Shown here: positions 38,009-45,938 of the stretch, piece by piece
Position numbering within the stretch: position 1 is the stretch's first letter
Layout: each line of letters starts with the position of its first letter
Origin: Homoserinimonas sp.
GTDB lineage: Bacteria; Actinomycetota; Actinomycetes; Actinomycetales; Microbacteriaceae
Length of the DNA stretch: 64,000 nt
Assembly (NCBI GenBank): GCA_023957835.1
Contig: JAMLGP010000001.1
Span: forward strand, 51,575 to 115,574
Direction of reading: 5' to 3'
Program-made: the position numbers and the translations under genes
The notes under the pieces: generated by a model
The model's database searches: none
What the model was told of the DNA's origin: nothing
Seen by the model: the letters and a program-made list of their open reading frames with translations, nothing else

Positions 38009-39435
38009 TGCGTCTTCAGCCATTCCTGATACCTCTGCTTCCATTCCTCGTCCATGGGGTAGAGCCCGCCTACTTTCTCGCCTGCGGCAACCCGCTCTGC
38101 AATGAAGCGCTCCTGACGCTCCTGCTCGATCGCGTCGGCAACCACTTCCTCAACCAGCGCCGGCGGAATGACGAGCACTCCGTCTGCGTCGCCCACGATT
38201 ATGTCGCCCGGCTGCACAGCGGTGCCTCCGCAGGCGATCGTTTCGTCGATGGCCCAGGGAACGTGCCTGCGACCGAGAACCGCCGGATGCGGCCCCGCGT
38301 GGTAGGTCGGGATTCCAAGCTCTGTGACGGCTTCGAGATCGCGGATCCCGCCATCGGTTACGATCCCGGCTGCGCCGTTGACTTGTGCGCGAAGGGCGAG
38401 GATGTCGCCAACTGTTCCGGTGCCCTTCTCGCCCCGGGCATCCACCACGAGGACTTCACCGGCCCGCAGTCCGTCGAAGGCGCGTTTTTGGGCGTTGTAG
38501 CCGCCGCCGTGGCTGGCGAACAGGTCCTCCCGGCCCGGAATGAATCGCAGGGTCCGCGCCCTGCCGACGAGCCGCTTGCCCGGCTGGGTCGAAGTGAGTC
38601 CGTCGATGCTCACTGTGTTCAGGCCGCGCTTTCGCAATTGGGAGCTGAGGGTTGCGGTTCCGACCGAGTTGATTTTCTCCACGAGCTCTGCCGGCAGCGA
38701 GTTGTCGAGCCTGGTGCCGAGAGCTTCTTCTCGCTGAAAGAGGTCCGTCTTCGGCTTTGCACCGAAGTCGCCGAACTCCGCGGTCCCCTGAGTGATCTTC
38801 GTGATCAGCCGGCCGGTAGACAGCGATCCCGCCTCGACTTCAACCTCGACAGTGTCACCCGGCTGTACGACGGTTGATCCTGCAGGGGTGCCGGTGAGGA
38901 TGATGTCCCCGGGCTCCAGAGTGAGCAATTGAGAAAGGTCCGCCACGAGCTGGCCGAAGCTGAACAGCAGGGTCGACGAGTTGTCATCCTGCACGAGTTC
39001 GCCGTTGACCCAGGTGCGAATGCGCAGGTTTTCCGGGTCGATTTCGCCTGCCAGCAAGAGCGCGGGCCCAACCGGGGTGAATCCGTCTGCGCCTTTTGAG
39101 CGAAGGTTCGAACCCTTGTCCGCGTAGCGAAGGTCGTAGACGCCGAAGTCATTGCTGGCTGTTACCGCCGACACGTGGCCCCAGCCCTGCTCGGGAGCGA
39201 CTCGCCTCGCTGCGGTGCCGATTACCAGCGCGATCTCGCCCTCGAAGGCGAGCAGTTCGCAGCCAGCAGGGCGCTCGAGGTTCGAACCGGAGGTCGAGAG
39301 CGAAGAGCTCGGCTTGAGAAAGTAGCCAGGAACTGCGGGAGTGCGACCGCGCTGGGCGGCCCGGCTCGGATAGTTCAAGTGCACGGCAATCACCTTGCCG
39401 GGGGTGATCCCGAGGAGCTTCTCTATCTCTTCCAC
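38005..39435 (-). CDS. hpaG: Fused FAH-family isomerase/decarboxylase + RraA-like domain
   Basis: 476 residues with two modules. Residues 1-225 are a fumarylacetoacetate-hydrolase fold of the HpaG type: FEGEIALVIGTAARRV (metal-binding Glu), SAVTASNDFGVYDLR, KGADGFTPVGPALL, LEPGDIILTGTPAGS. Residues 240-476 are an RraA/HMG-aldolase fold: GTATLSSQLRKRGLNTVSID, KGTGTVGDILALRAQVNGAA, VTDGGIRDLEAV (Arg-Asp pair), VGDADGVLVIPP. Classical HpaG has two FAH domains; the second is replaced here by RraA, whose relatives decarboxylate oxaloacetate or cleave 4-hydroxy-2-oxo acids. Gene symbol is by role and position only. First gene of the operon; RBS AAGGCGAGG. Confidence 0.85.
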   Translation of the reverse strand: MEEIEKLLGITPGKVIAVHLNYPSRAAQRGRTPAVPGYFLKPSSSLSTSGSNLERPAGCELLAFEGEIALVIGTAARRVAPEQGWGHVSAVTASNDFGVYDLRYADKGSNLRSKGADGFTPVGPALLLAGEIDPENLRIRTWVNGELVQDDNSSTLLFSFGQLVADLSQLLTLEPGDIILTGTPAGSTVVQPGDTVEVEVEAGSLSTGRLITKITQGTAEFGDFGAKPKTDLFQREEALGTRLDNSLPAELVEKINSVGTATLSSQLRKRGLNTVSIDGLTSTQPGKRLVGRARTLRFIPGREDLFASHGGGYNAQKRAFDGLRAGEVLVVDARGEKGTGTVGDILALRAQVNGAAGIVTDGGIRDLEAVTELGIPTYHAGPHPAVLGRRHVPWAIDETIACGGTAVQPGDIIVGDADGVLVIPPALVEEVVADAIEQERQERFIAERVAAGEKVGGLYPMDEEWKQRYQEWLKTQ

Positions 39436-39452
39436 TACCTCGCCTTTCGAGT

Positions 39453-39468
39453 GTATGAAATAATATAC
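39453..39468. promoter_or_regulatory. Candidate operator/promoter of the hpaG-hpaD operon
   Basis: GTATGAAATAATATAC, arms GTAT/ATAC in an AT-rich core, 18 nt upstream of the hpaG start, in an otherwise GC-rich region. On the minus strand it contains TATATT/TATTAT, fit for a -10 box. Likely target of the GntR protein of the operon, by position only. Confidence 0.45.
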
Positions 39469-39520
39469 GATTCTCGCAGATTGCTGAAGCGAGAGTCAAT
39501 GACGGCTTTCGCCCAATCTT

Positions 39521-40216
39521 TCACTGGACTTCCCCCTTGATTTCCTCGGCTGCTCTGGAAAGCCTTGCTCCGAGTTTCTCAACCGGGCTGATGCTCGCCA
39601 CGTAGACGACCGCGATGGTCGCCGGGGGCTGGTTTCTGAGCTTTAGCGGGACGGCCACAGAAGACAGGCCGGGGATAACTTCGTCGTGACTGGTTGCAAA
39701 TCCGCGAAGCCCGACCTCGAGGGCTTCGGTGCGGTAGGGCTGGCCGAGAGACTGAAGCTGGAACGGACTCAGTATCGACTGGATCGCAATTCCGGGGGCT
39801 CCGCTGGAGATCGAGTGGCTCGTTCCCGGCCTCTGCGCGATGCTCGCGTGGGCGTGGCTCGGTTCTACGCTCACCAAAGTGACCACCTGGGCTCGATCCA
39901 GGACTGCGAGGAAGGCGGTCATCCCGAGGTCATTTGCAACCGCTGTGAGCGAGGGCAATGCCGCGGACTGCAAATCCCTTGCAACGTTGCGGGCGAGGCT
40001 TGCGACCCGGGGAGCGAGCTGAACTCCGCCTTCCGGGTTTCGCAACACGAGGCCGTGATCCTCAAGGGTGCGCAGAATTCGATATGCGATTGAGCGATGG
40101 ACTCCGAGAGCGCTCGCCAGATCGGCGATGCTCGGCGGAGTCGCGGCGTCGGCGAGCAGCTCAAGTACCTGCAGCCCTCTTGAGAGGGTCTGAGAGTGCG
40201 TCGAGGCTGATTGCAA
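39521..40216 (-). CDS. IclR-family regulator of aromatic catabolism
   Basis: 231 residues, TTG start at 40216. N-terminal winged helix: SRGLQVLELLADAATPPSIA, LGVHRSIAYRILRTLEDHGL. C-terminal IclR effector domain with MTAFLAVLDRAQVVTLVSVE and SISSGAPGIAIQSILS and GFATSHDEVIPGLSSVAVPL. Divergent from hpaC; the shared 90-nt region contains two matching palindromes, its probable sites. IclR proteins commonly govern aromatic pathways in Actinobacteria, as activators or repressors. Confidence 0.9.
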   Translation of the reverse strand: MQSASTHSQTLSRGLQVLELLADAATPPSIADLASALGVHRSIAYRILRTLEDHGLVLRNPEGGVQLAPRVASLARNVARDLQSAALPSLTAVANDLGMTAFLAVLDRAQVVTLVSVEPSHAHASIAQRPGTSHSISSGAPGIAIQSILSPFQLQSLGQPYRTEALEVGLRGFATSHDEVIPGLSSVAVPLKLRNQPPATIAVVYVASISPVEKLGARLSRAAEEIKGEVQ

Positions 40217-40249
40217 TCTGCTTGTCTTTCGCTATTGTGAAGAGTTATT

Positions 40250-40284
40250 GTTCGAAGAGAGAACAGTTCGTTCGATATTAGAAC
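40250..40284 (+). promoter_or_regulatory. Paired 15-bp operators in the IclR/hpaC divergent promoter
   Basis: GTTCGAAGAGAGAAC (40250-40264) and GTTCGATATTAGAAC (40270-40284): both are GTTCGA-N5-GAAC, centres 20 nt apart, i.e. two helical turns on one face. A possible -35 TTGTTC (40249-40254) and -10 GATATT (40274-40279) overlap the two sites. GTTCGA half-sites resemble operators reported for IclR-type aromatic regulators (PcaU/PcaR/PobR group). Confidence 0.7.
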
Positions 40285-40306
40285 ACCAATCCGCGGAGGC
40301 ACAACT

Positions 40307-40837
40307 ATGGCATCGAGAGTTCAAAAGGGCTTTGAGCCGGGCTCTCGGCTGTACCAGCCGCCGCAGCTTCACCTTCGCGGGAGCTTCAGCCGGTTTGCTA
40401 CCGGAGTCGCGGTGGTGAGTTTTGAGGCGAGCTCGGGCAGGCACGCGATTACAGTGAACTCATTCACTTCGGTGTCTATGGAACCGCCACTGGTACTGGT
40501 GAGCATCGCAAAGTCGGCAAAAACCCACGATGAGCTGTTCGACAAGCCGTTCACGGTGAACATCCTCGGGGCGGAGCAGGAGGATGTCGCAAGGCACTTC
40601 TCCGGCCGCCCGAATCGGGAACCCAAATGGGTAGAAGAGGAGACTGCCCCGCGATTGAGCGGGGTTCTCGCCTGGTTCTGCTGCACTCCGTGGGCGAACT
40701 ACGAGGGCGGAGATCACACCCTGTTCCTCGGCGAGGTTCAGGAATTCGACTATCGGCGCGGCGACGCCCTTGGTTTCGTGGGCGGCAGGTTCGTAACAAT
40801 CCCGGACTACCTCGCCGGACACGAAGCGCTGATTTAG
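40307..40837 (+). CDS. hpaC: Flavin reductase component of 4-hydroxyphenylacetate 3-monooxygenase
   Basis: Supplies reduced flavin to HpaB. ATG preceded by GGAGG. 176 residues of the flavin-reductase-like split-barrel family: LRGSFSRFATGVAVVSFE, ITVNSFTSVSMEPPLVLVSI (flavin phosphate region), FTVNILGAEQEDVARHFSG, and GDHTLFLGEVQEFDYRRGDALGFVGGRF. Immediately upstream of hpaB, which secures the specific function. Confidence 0.92.
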   Translation: MASRVQKGFEPGSRLYQPPQLHLRGSFSRFATGVAVVSFEASSGRHAITVNSFTSVSMEPPLVLVSIAKSAKTHDELFDKPFTVNILGAEQEDVARHFSGRPNREPKWVEEETAPRLSGVLAWFCCTPWANYEGGDHTLFLGEVQEFDYRRGDALGFVGGRFVTIPDYLAGHEALI

Positions 40838-40911
40838 CAACAAGATTCGGGCGGATACCCCGAGCCGAATAAACAGTCCGGGTACCTTCCGGAGAAAGAC
40901 AAAGGAGTCAA

Positions 40912-42366
40912 ATGGGAGCCAGAACAGGCCAGCAATATCTGGACAGAATCAACTCAATGCGACCGCACGTCAACATTGACGGCGAGGTCGTGAGCGAGAA
41001 CATCGCAGAACATCCGGCATTCAGGAACGTCGCCCGCACCTACGCGAAGCTGTTCGACCTGCAGCACGACCCCAAGTTCAAGGACAAGCTCACCTACACT
41101 TCGCCTACCACCGGCGACCCCGTGAACGTCTCCTTCCTGCAGCCGAAAACCCTCGAAGACCTTGAGCGCCGGCGCGCGGGGATCCAGGTCTGGGCAGAGT
41201 ACTCGCACGGCTTCCTCGGTCGCACCGGCGACTACATGAACTCCTCCCTCACCGCCCTTTCAACAGCGAAGAAGTGGTTCGAACAGGCCGATCCGGTGTT
41301 CGGCGAGAGGATCGAGGCCTACTACGAAAAGGCAAGGGAGAACGACTGGCTCGCGACCCACACCCTCATTCCGCCGCAGGTTAACCGCTCGGTGAGCGGC
41401 AGTGAACAGCTCGGCGGACAGCTTGCCGCGAGAATCATCGAAGAGCGCGAAGACGGAATTGTCGTTCACGGAGCGCGGATGCTCGCAACGGTAGCCCCTA
41501 TAGCCGACGAGTTGCTCGTCTTCCCTTCGACTGTGCTTCGCGGGACTCCGGAAGACGCTCCGTATTCGTACGCCTTTGCGATCGCGAACGACACCCCGGG
41601 GCTTCGCTACATTTGCCGCAGTTCGCTGCACAACGGCGGATCGCACTTCGATGAGCCGCTCGCGAGCAGGTTCGAGGAGATGGATGCCGTGGTCGTATTC
41701 GACCACGTGTTTGTGCCGAACGAGCGGATCTTCATGCTCGGACATCCCGAACTGTGTAACAACTTCTACACCGACACCGGCGCGACCGCGCTAATGACCC
41801 AGCAGGTGGTTACTCGGACGATCGCCAAGAGCCAGTTCTTCCTGGGGCTCGCCACCGAGATTGCCCAGGCTATCGGCATCGACGGCTTCCTGCACATTCA
41901 GGAGGCGCTGGCAGAGCTCGTAGTCGACGTGGAGATCGGCAAGGCACTAATGCGGGCCGCGGAAGTTGATGCCAAGCCGAACGAGTGGGGAATGATGACC
42001 CCGCACTGGCCGACGCTCAATGCCGCCCGCAACTGGTACCCGAAGGTGTCACAGCGCTTCCCGCAGATTATTCGCATGTTCTGCGCGAGCGGGCTCATGG
42101 CCCTGCCGAGTGAAGCGGATCTCGCGGGGGATGCTCTGCCGGATATCGAGCTCTACCTTCAGGGCAAGTCGCTCACCGGACCGGAGAGGGTGAAGCTCTT
42201 CCGCCTCGCCTACGATGCCTCGATCACCGGGTTCTCTTCCAGACAGGCGCTGTACGAGTACTTCTTCTTCGGCGACCCGGTGCGCATGGCCGGGGCCCTC
42301 GTCAACAGCTATGACAAGGAGCCGCTGCAGGAGCGCATTCGCGAATTCCTGGATCGCGAAGACTAG
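40912..42366 (+). CDS. hpaB: 4-hydroxyphenylacetate 3-monooxygenase, oxygenase component
   Basis: Reduced-flavin-dependent ortho-hydroxylation of 4-hydroxyphenylacetate to 3,4-dihydroxyphenylacetate. ATG with AAAGGAG. 484 residues: GARTGQQYLDRINSMRPHVN at the N terminus, YSHGFLGRTGDYMNSSLTAL (conserved RTPDY-like core), IPPQVNRS, RSSLHNGGSHFDEPLASRFE, and FDHVFVPNERIFMLGH. The set is diagnostic for the HpaB family. Followed by a textbook terminator, so hpaCB is its own transcript. Confidence 0.95.
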   Translation: MGARTGQQYLDRINSMRPHVNIDGEVVSENIAEHPAFRNVARTYAKLFDLQHDPKFKDKLTYTSPTTGDPVNVSFLQPKTLEDLERRRAGIQVWAEYSHGFLGRTGDYMNSSLTALSTAKKWFEQADPVFGERIEAYYEKARENDWLATHTLIPPQVNRSVSGSEQLGGQLAARIIEEREDGIVVHGARMLATVAPIADELLVFPSTVLRGTPEDAPYSYAFAIANDTPGLRYICRSSLHNGGSHFDEPLASRFEEMDAVVVFDHVFVPNERIFMLGHPELCNNFYTDTGATALMTQQVVTRTIAKSQFFLGLATEIAQAIGIDGFLHIQEALAELVVDVEIGKALMRAAEVDAKPNEWGMMTPHWPTLNAARNWYPKVSQRFPQIIRMFCASGLMALPSEADLAGDALPDIELYLQGKSLTGPERVKLFRLAYDASITGFSSRQALYEYFFFGDPVRMAGALVNSYDKEPLQERIREFLDRED

Positions 42367-42378
42367 AAGCAGTCAACC

Positions 42379-42413
42379 GGAGGGGCCGACGGGAACGTCG
42401 GCCCCTCCTTTTC
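42379..42413 (+). terminator. Rho-independent terminator of hpaCB
   Basis: Perfect 13-bp stem GGAGGGGCCGACG/CGTCGGCCCCTCC, loop GGAA, then TTTTCTT. 12 nt after the hpaB stop. Confidence 0.92.
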
Positions 42414-42522
42414 TTGCACCCGCATGCTGCACCCGTTTCCTGTGCCCTTTCCGTGCGTCCTTTCCGTGTGCCGCAAGGTCGCCGAATGACTACGCTGGAA
42501 TCAACCCAATGAGGAGTTTCCG

Positions 42523-43989
42523 ATGACCCAGGAGCGTGAGGCCCAACTGCTGGCCTCGGTACCAGACAAGTTGTTTATCGCCGGAAAGTGGGTGGAGTCT
42601 TCCAGCGGCAAGAAGCTGGATGTGTACGACCCTGCCACCGGCAAGACGATCAAGAGCATTGCAGACGGCACTGCGGACGATGCGCAGAAGGCGATGGATG
42701 CCGCGGCCGACGCGCAGGATTCCTGGGCGGCAACGGCGCCCCGAGAGAGAAGCGATCTGCTGCGCCGCGCATTCAACCTGCTTGCAGAGCGGGCGGAAGA
42801 CTTCGCCCTGCTTATGACCATCGAGATGGGCAAACCGCTTTCCGAGGCGATGGCCGAAGTCAAGTACGGCAACGAGTTCCTCCGCTGGTTCAGCGAAGAA
42901 GCGGTTCGCATTCAGGGCCGTTACGGCTCCAACCCGGAAGGCACCGGGATGATGATCGTCACCCAGCGCCCGGTCGGCCCGTGCTACCTCATTACCCCGT
43001 GGAACTTCCCGCTCGCAATGGCGACCCGCAAGATCGGTCCGGCGCTCGCTGCAGGCTGCACTTCGGTGGTCAAGCCGGCTTCACTCACTCCGCTTACCAC
43101 TTTGGCCTTCGCAAAGCTGCTTGAAGATGCCGGATTGCCTGCCGGAGTTGTGAACGTCATTACGAGCTCCTCCTCGAGCTCGGTTTCCAAGCCGATCTTT
43201 GCCGACCCGAGGCTGCGCAAACTCAGCTTCACCGGCTCAACCTCGGTCGGAATCTCCCTGCTCAAGCAGGCGGCGGACCGCGTGCTTCGCACCTCAATGG
43301 AGCTCGGCGGCAACGCCCCGTTCGTAGTCTTCGACGACGCGGATCTCGACAAGGCGGTTGAAGGTGCGATGGTTGCGAAGTTCCGCAACATCGGCCAGGC
43401 CTGCACCGCCGGTAACCGGTTCATCGTCCACGAGGCGGTTGCGGACGAGTTTGCGAAGAAGGTTGCCGAGCGAGTCAAGGCATTCAAGGTCGGCCGCGGG
43501 ACCGAAGAGGGAGTAACGATTGGCCCGCTGGTTGATCAGGATGCTGTCGACAAGGTCGGTTCGCTCGTGAACGACGCGGTTGGCCGCGGCGCGAAACTGC
43601 TCACCGGCGGTTCGGCGATCGAGGGCGAGGGAACCTTCTACGAGCCGACCGTGATCAGCGACGTCAAGCCCGGCAGCGACATCCTCACCGAGGAGATCTT
43701 CGGTCCGGTACTTGCGATCACAACCTTCAAGGAGGAAGCCGAGGCGGTGAAGCTCGCCAACGCAACCGACTTTGGCCTTATCGGCTACGTGTACACGCAG
43801 GATCTTGCTCGCGGGCAGCGGATGATCGACTCGATTGAGACCGGAATGATGGGTCTCAATGTCGGCGTGGCCTCCAATGCGGCGGCGCCGTTCGGCGGAG
43901 TGAAGCTCTCCGGCCTCGGCCGGGAGGGCGGATTCGAGGGAATCCACGAATACCTCTCGACCAAGTACACGATGACGCCGAAGCCGTAA
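42523..43989 (+). CDS. gabD: Succinate-semialdehyde dehydrogenase
   Basis: Oxidises succinate semialdehyde to succinate. ATG with GAGGAG. 488 residues: DKLFIAGKWVESSSGKKLDV, PWNFPLAMATRKIGPALAAG, FTGSTSVGISLLKQAADRVL, catalytic Glu in MELGGNAPFVVFDDADLD (about residue 258), catalytic Cys in FRNIGQACTAGNRFIVHE (about residue 292), GLGREGGFEGIHEYL. SSADH-like throughout. Succinate semialdehyde is the expected product of homoprotocatechuate breakdown, so location right after hpaB makes biochemical sense. Two nucleotides before the thiolase gene. Confidence 0.93.
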   Translation: MTQEREAQLLASVPDKLFIAGKWVESSSGKKLDVYDPATGKTIKSIADGTADDAQKAMDAAADAQDSWAATAPRERSDLLRRAFNLLAERAEDFALLMTIEMGKPLSEAMAEVKYGNEFLRWFSEEAVRIQGRYGSNPEGTGMMIVTQRPVGPCYLITPWNFPLAMATRKIGPALAAGCTSVVKPASLTPLTTLAFAKLLEDAGLPAGVVNVITSSSSSSVSKPIFADPRLRKLSFTGSTSVGISLLKQAADRVLRTSMELGGNAPFVVFDDADLDKAVEGAMVAKFRNIGQACTAGNRFIVHEAVADEFAKKVAERVKAFKVGRGTEEGVTIGPLVDQDAVDKVGSLVNDAVGRGAKLLTGGSAIEGEGTFYEPTVISDVKPGSDILTEEIFGPVLAITTFKEEAEAVKLANATDFGLIGYVYTQDLARGQRMIDSIETGMMGLNVGVASNAAAPFGGVKLSGLGREGGFEGIHEYLSTKYTMTPKP

Positions 43990-43991
43990 AC

Positions 43992-45158
43992 ATGCGCGAA
44001 GCCGTCATTGTCGATGTCATTCGCACCCCCTCTGGAAAGGGCAAGCCGGGCGGGGCGCTCTCCGGCATCCACCCGGTAGACCTGCTGGCCGAGGTGCTTG
44101 AGCAACTGGTCAGGCGCAGTGATCTTGACCCGGCAGAAGTCGATGACGTGATCGCGGGCTGCGTGTCTCAAGTGGGAGAGCAGGCCTACAACGTCGGCCG
44201 AAACGCGCTGCTTGCAGCGGGGTTCCCGGACTCGATTCCGGGCACTACCGTCGACCGCCAGTGCGGCTCGAGCCAGCAGGCGGCCATGTTCGCAGCCCAG
44301 GGCGTACTGAGCGGGCAGTACGACGTAGCTATCGCCTGCGGAGTCGAGTCGATGAGCAGGATTCCCCTCGGGACGTCGAACATGGGGATGGATCGCTACG
44401 GCTCGAAGCTTCGGGCGAGGTACCCCGAGGGGCTGGTAAATCAGGGCATCTCAGCCGAGCTGATTGCAAACAAGTGGGGTTTGAGTCGTGAGGTGCTGGA
44501 TGAGTTCGCCGCTCGCTCGCACCGGCTGTCGGTGGAAGCAAGGGGAGTATTCCAGGAGCAGGAAATCATTCCGATCGATGGGCTCACGGTTGATGAAACC
44601 GTTCGCGAATCCACGACGGTCGAGGGACTCTCCGGGCTCGCGGCAGCTTTCCGCACAGAAGAATACGCAGCCCGATTCCCGGAGCTTGACTGGAGGATCA
44701 CCCCCGGCAATTCGAGTCCGCTGACAGACGGCGCCTCTGCCGCCCTCATCATGAGCGCAGAGAAGGCCGCCAGCCTCGGCTTGAAACCGCGCGCCCGCTT
44801 TCACGCGTTTGCCGTGACCGGCAGCGACCCGATCTTCATGCTTACCGGAATCATCCCCGCGACAAGGAAGGTACTCGAGCGGGCCGGACTGGGGCTCGCT
44901 GACATCGACTGGTTCGAAGTAAACGAGGCGTTCGCTTCGGTTCCGCTCGCCTGGCAGAAGGAACTCGACGTCGACCCGGAGAAGCTCAACCCGCGCGGCG
45001 GGGCGATTGCTCTCGGCCACGCGCTCGGCTCTTCCGGCACGAGGCTCCTGACCACCCTGGTCAATCAACTCGAGTCGACCGGCGCGCGCTGGGGACTTCA
45101 GACCATGTGTGAAGGCGGCGGAATGGCCAACGCGACAATTATCGAGCGGCTTTCCTAG
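43992..45158 (+). CDS. Acetyl-CoA C-acyltransferase (thiolase)
   Basis: 388 residues. Nucleophile Cys in VDRQCGSSQQAAMFAAQGVL (about residue 88), ISAELIANKWGLSREVLDE, His in PRGGAIALGHALGSSGTRLL (about residue 347), second catalytic Cys in TMCEGGGMANATII (about residue 377). The QCGSSQQA context resembles FadA-type degradative thiolases of Actinobacteria rather than short biosynthetic ones. Role beside gabD and an SDR is unclear: beta-oxidation-like acyl-CoA cleavage, or supply of acetoacetyl-CoA for the mevalonate locus 10 kb away. Confidence 0.9.
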   Translation: MREAVIVDVIRTPSGKGKPGGALSGIHPVDLLAEVLEQLVRRSDLDPAEVDDVIAGCVSQVGEQAYNVGRNALLAAGFPDSIPGTTVDRQCGSSQQAAMFAAQGVLSGQYDVAIACGVESMSRIPLGTSNMGMDRYGSKLRARYPEGLVNQGISAELIANKWGLSREVLDEFAARSHRLSVEARGVFQEQEIIPIDGLTVDETVRESTTVEGLSGLAAAFRTEEYAARFPELDWRITPGNSSPLTDGASAALIMSAEKAASLGLKPRARFHAFAVTGSDPIFMLTGIIPATRKVLERAGLGLADIDWFEVNEAFASVPLAWQKELDVDPEKLNPRGGAIALGHALGSSGTRLLTTLVNQLESTGARWGLQTMCEGGGMANATIIERLS

Positions 45159-45179
45159 CCGCAGCTGAAGGGAGTTCAA

Positions 45180-45938
45180 ATGCAGATTGCTGGATGCGCG
45201 GCTCTGGTCACCGGGGGCGCCTCGGGGCTCGGGCTTGCCACCGCTCAGGCACTCGCCGCAGCCGGGGCCGAAGTGGTCATTGCCGACCTGCCGGGCTCCA
45301 AAGGTGCAGAGATTCCGAACGTCACCTTCGCTCCGACCGACGTTACTGACGAAGCACAGGTCAGAGCGGCGATTGCAATGGCGAAAGCTCCGCTGAGGAT
45401 CGCGGTGAATTGCGCCGGAATCGCAACCGCTGAGCGCGCTCTCGGCAAGGAGGGGCCACTCCCGCTGGAGCGCTTCAGCCGGGTGATTCAGGTGAACCTC
45501 ATCGGAACCTTCAACGTCGTTCGGCTGGCCGCCGAGGCGATGGCTGCCACCGAGCCGATAGGCGGCACCGGCAGAGGCGAGGCCGAGCGAGGCGTGATTG
45601 TAAATACCGCCTCCGTCGCGGCTTTCGACGGCCAGATCGGGCAGGCAGCCTATTCGGCATCGAAAGGCGCGGTCGCGGCTCTGACTCTTCCCCTCGCACG
45701 TGAGTTCGCGGCCAGGCTAATTCGGGTAATGACGATTGCTCCGGGAACCTTCGACACTCCGATGATGGCCGGGCTGCCTCAGGCCGCTCGCGACTCTCTG
45801 GCTGATCAGGTGCCGCATCCCTCCCGCCTGGGCAGACCGGAGGAATATGCGGCTCTGGTCAAACACATCGTCGAGAACTCAATGCTCAATGGCGAAGTGA
45901 TTCGCCTCGACGGCGCTATTCGGATGCAGCCGAAGTAA
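45180..45938 (+). CDS. SDR oxidoreductase, 3-hydroxyacyl-CoA dehydrogenase (HSD10-like)
   Basis: 252 residues, RBS GAAGGGAG. Rossmann [20 protein letters not shown], cofactor-specificity [11 protein letters not shown] (Asp favours NAD), [12 protein letters not shown], active site Ser in [20 protein letters not shown] and [18 protein letters not shown] (Tyr/Lys). The long insertion [20 protein letters not shown] before the Ser strand is a hallmark of HSD10-like 3-hydroxyacyl-CoA dehydrogenases. It would feed the adjacent thiolase. The stop abuts that of a convergent lipoprotein gene with no gap. Confidence 0.88.
   Translation: MQIAGCAALVTGGASGLGLATAQALAAAGAEVVIADLPGSKGAEIPNVTFAPTDVTDEAQVRAAIAMAKAPLRIAVNCAGIATAERALGKEGPLPLERFSRVIQVNLIGTFNVVRLAAEAMAATEPIGGTGRGEAERGVIVNTASVAAFDGQIGQAAYSASKGAVAALTLPLAREFAARLIRVMTIAPGTFDTPMMAGLPQAARDSLADQVPHPSRLGRPEEYAALVKHIVENSMLNGEVIRLDGAIRMQPK

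Noticed and set aside
42421..42480. Short direct repeats (CTTTCCGTG-like) upstream of gabD
   Set aside because: Three imperfect copies only 9-11 nt long; too weak to separate from chance in pyrimidine-rich sequence.
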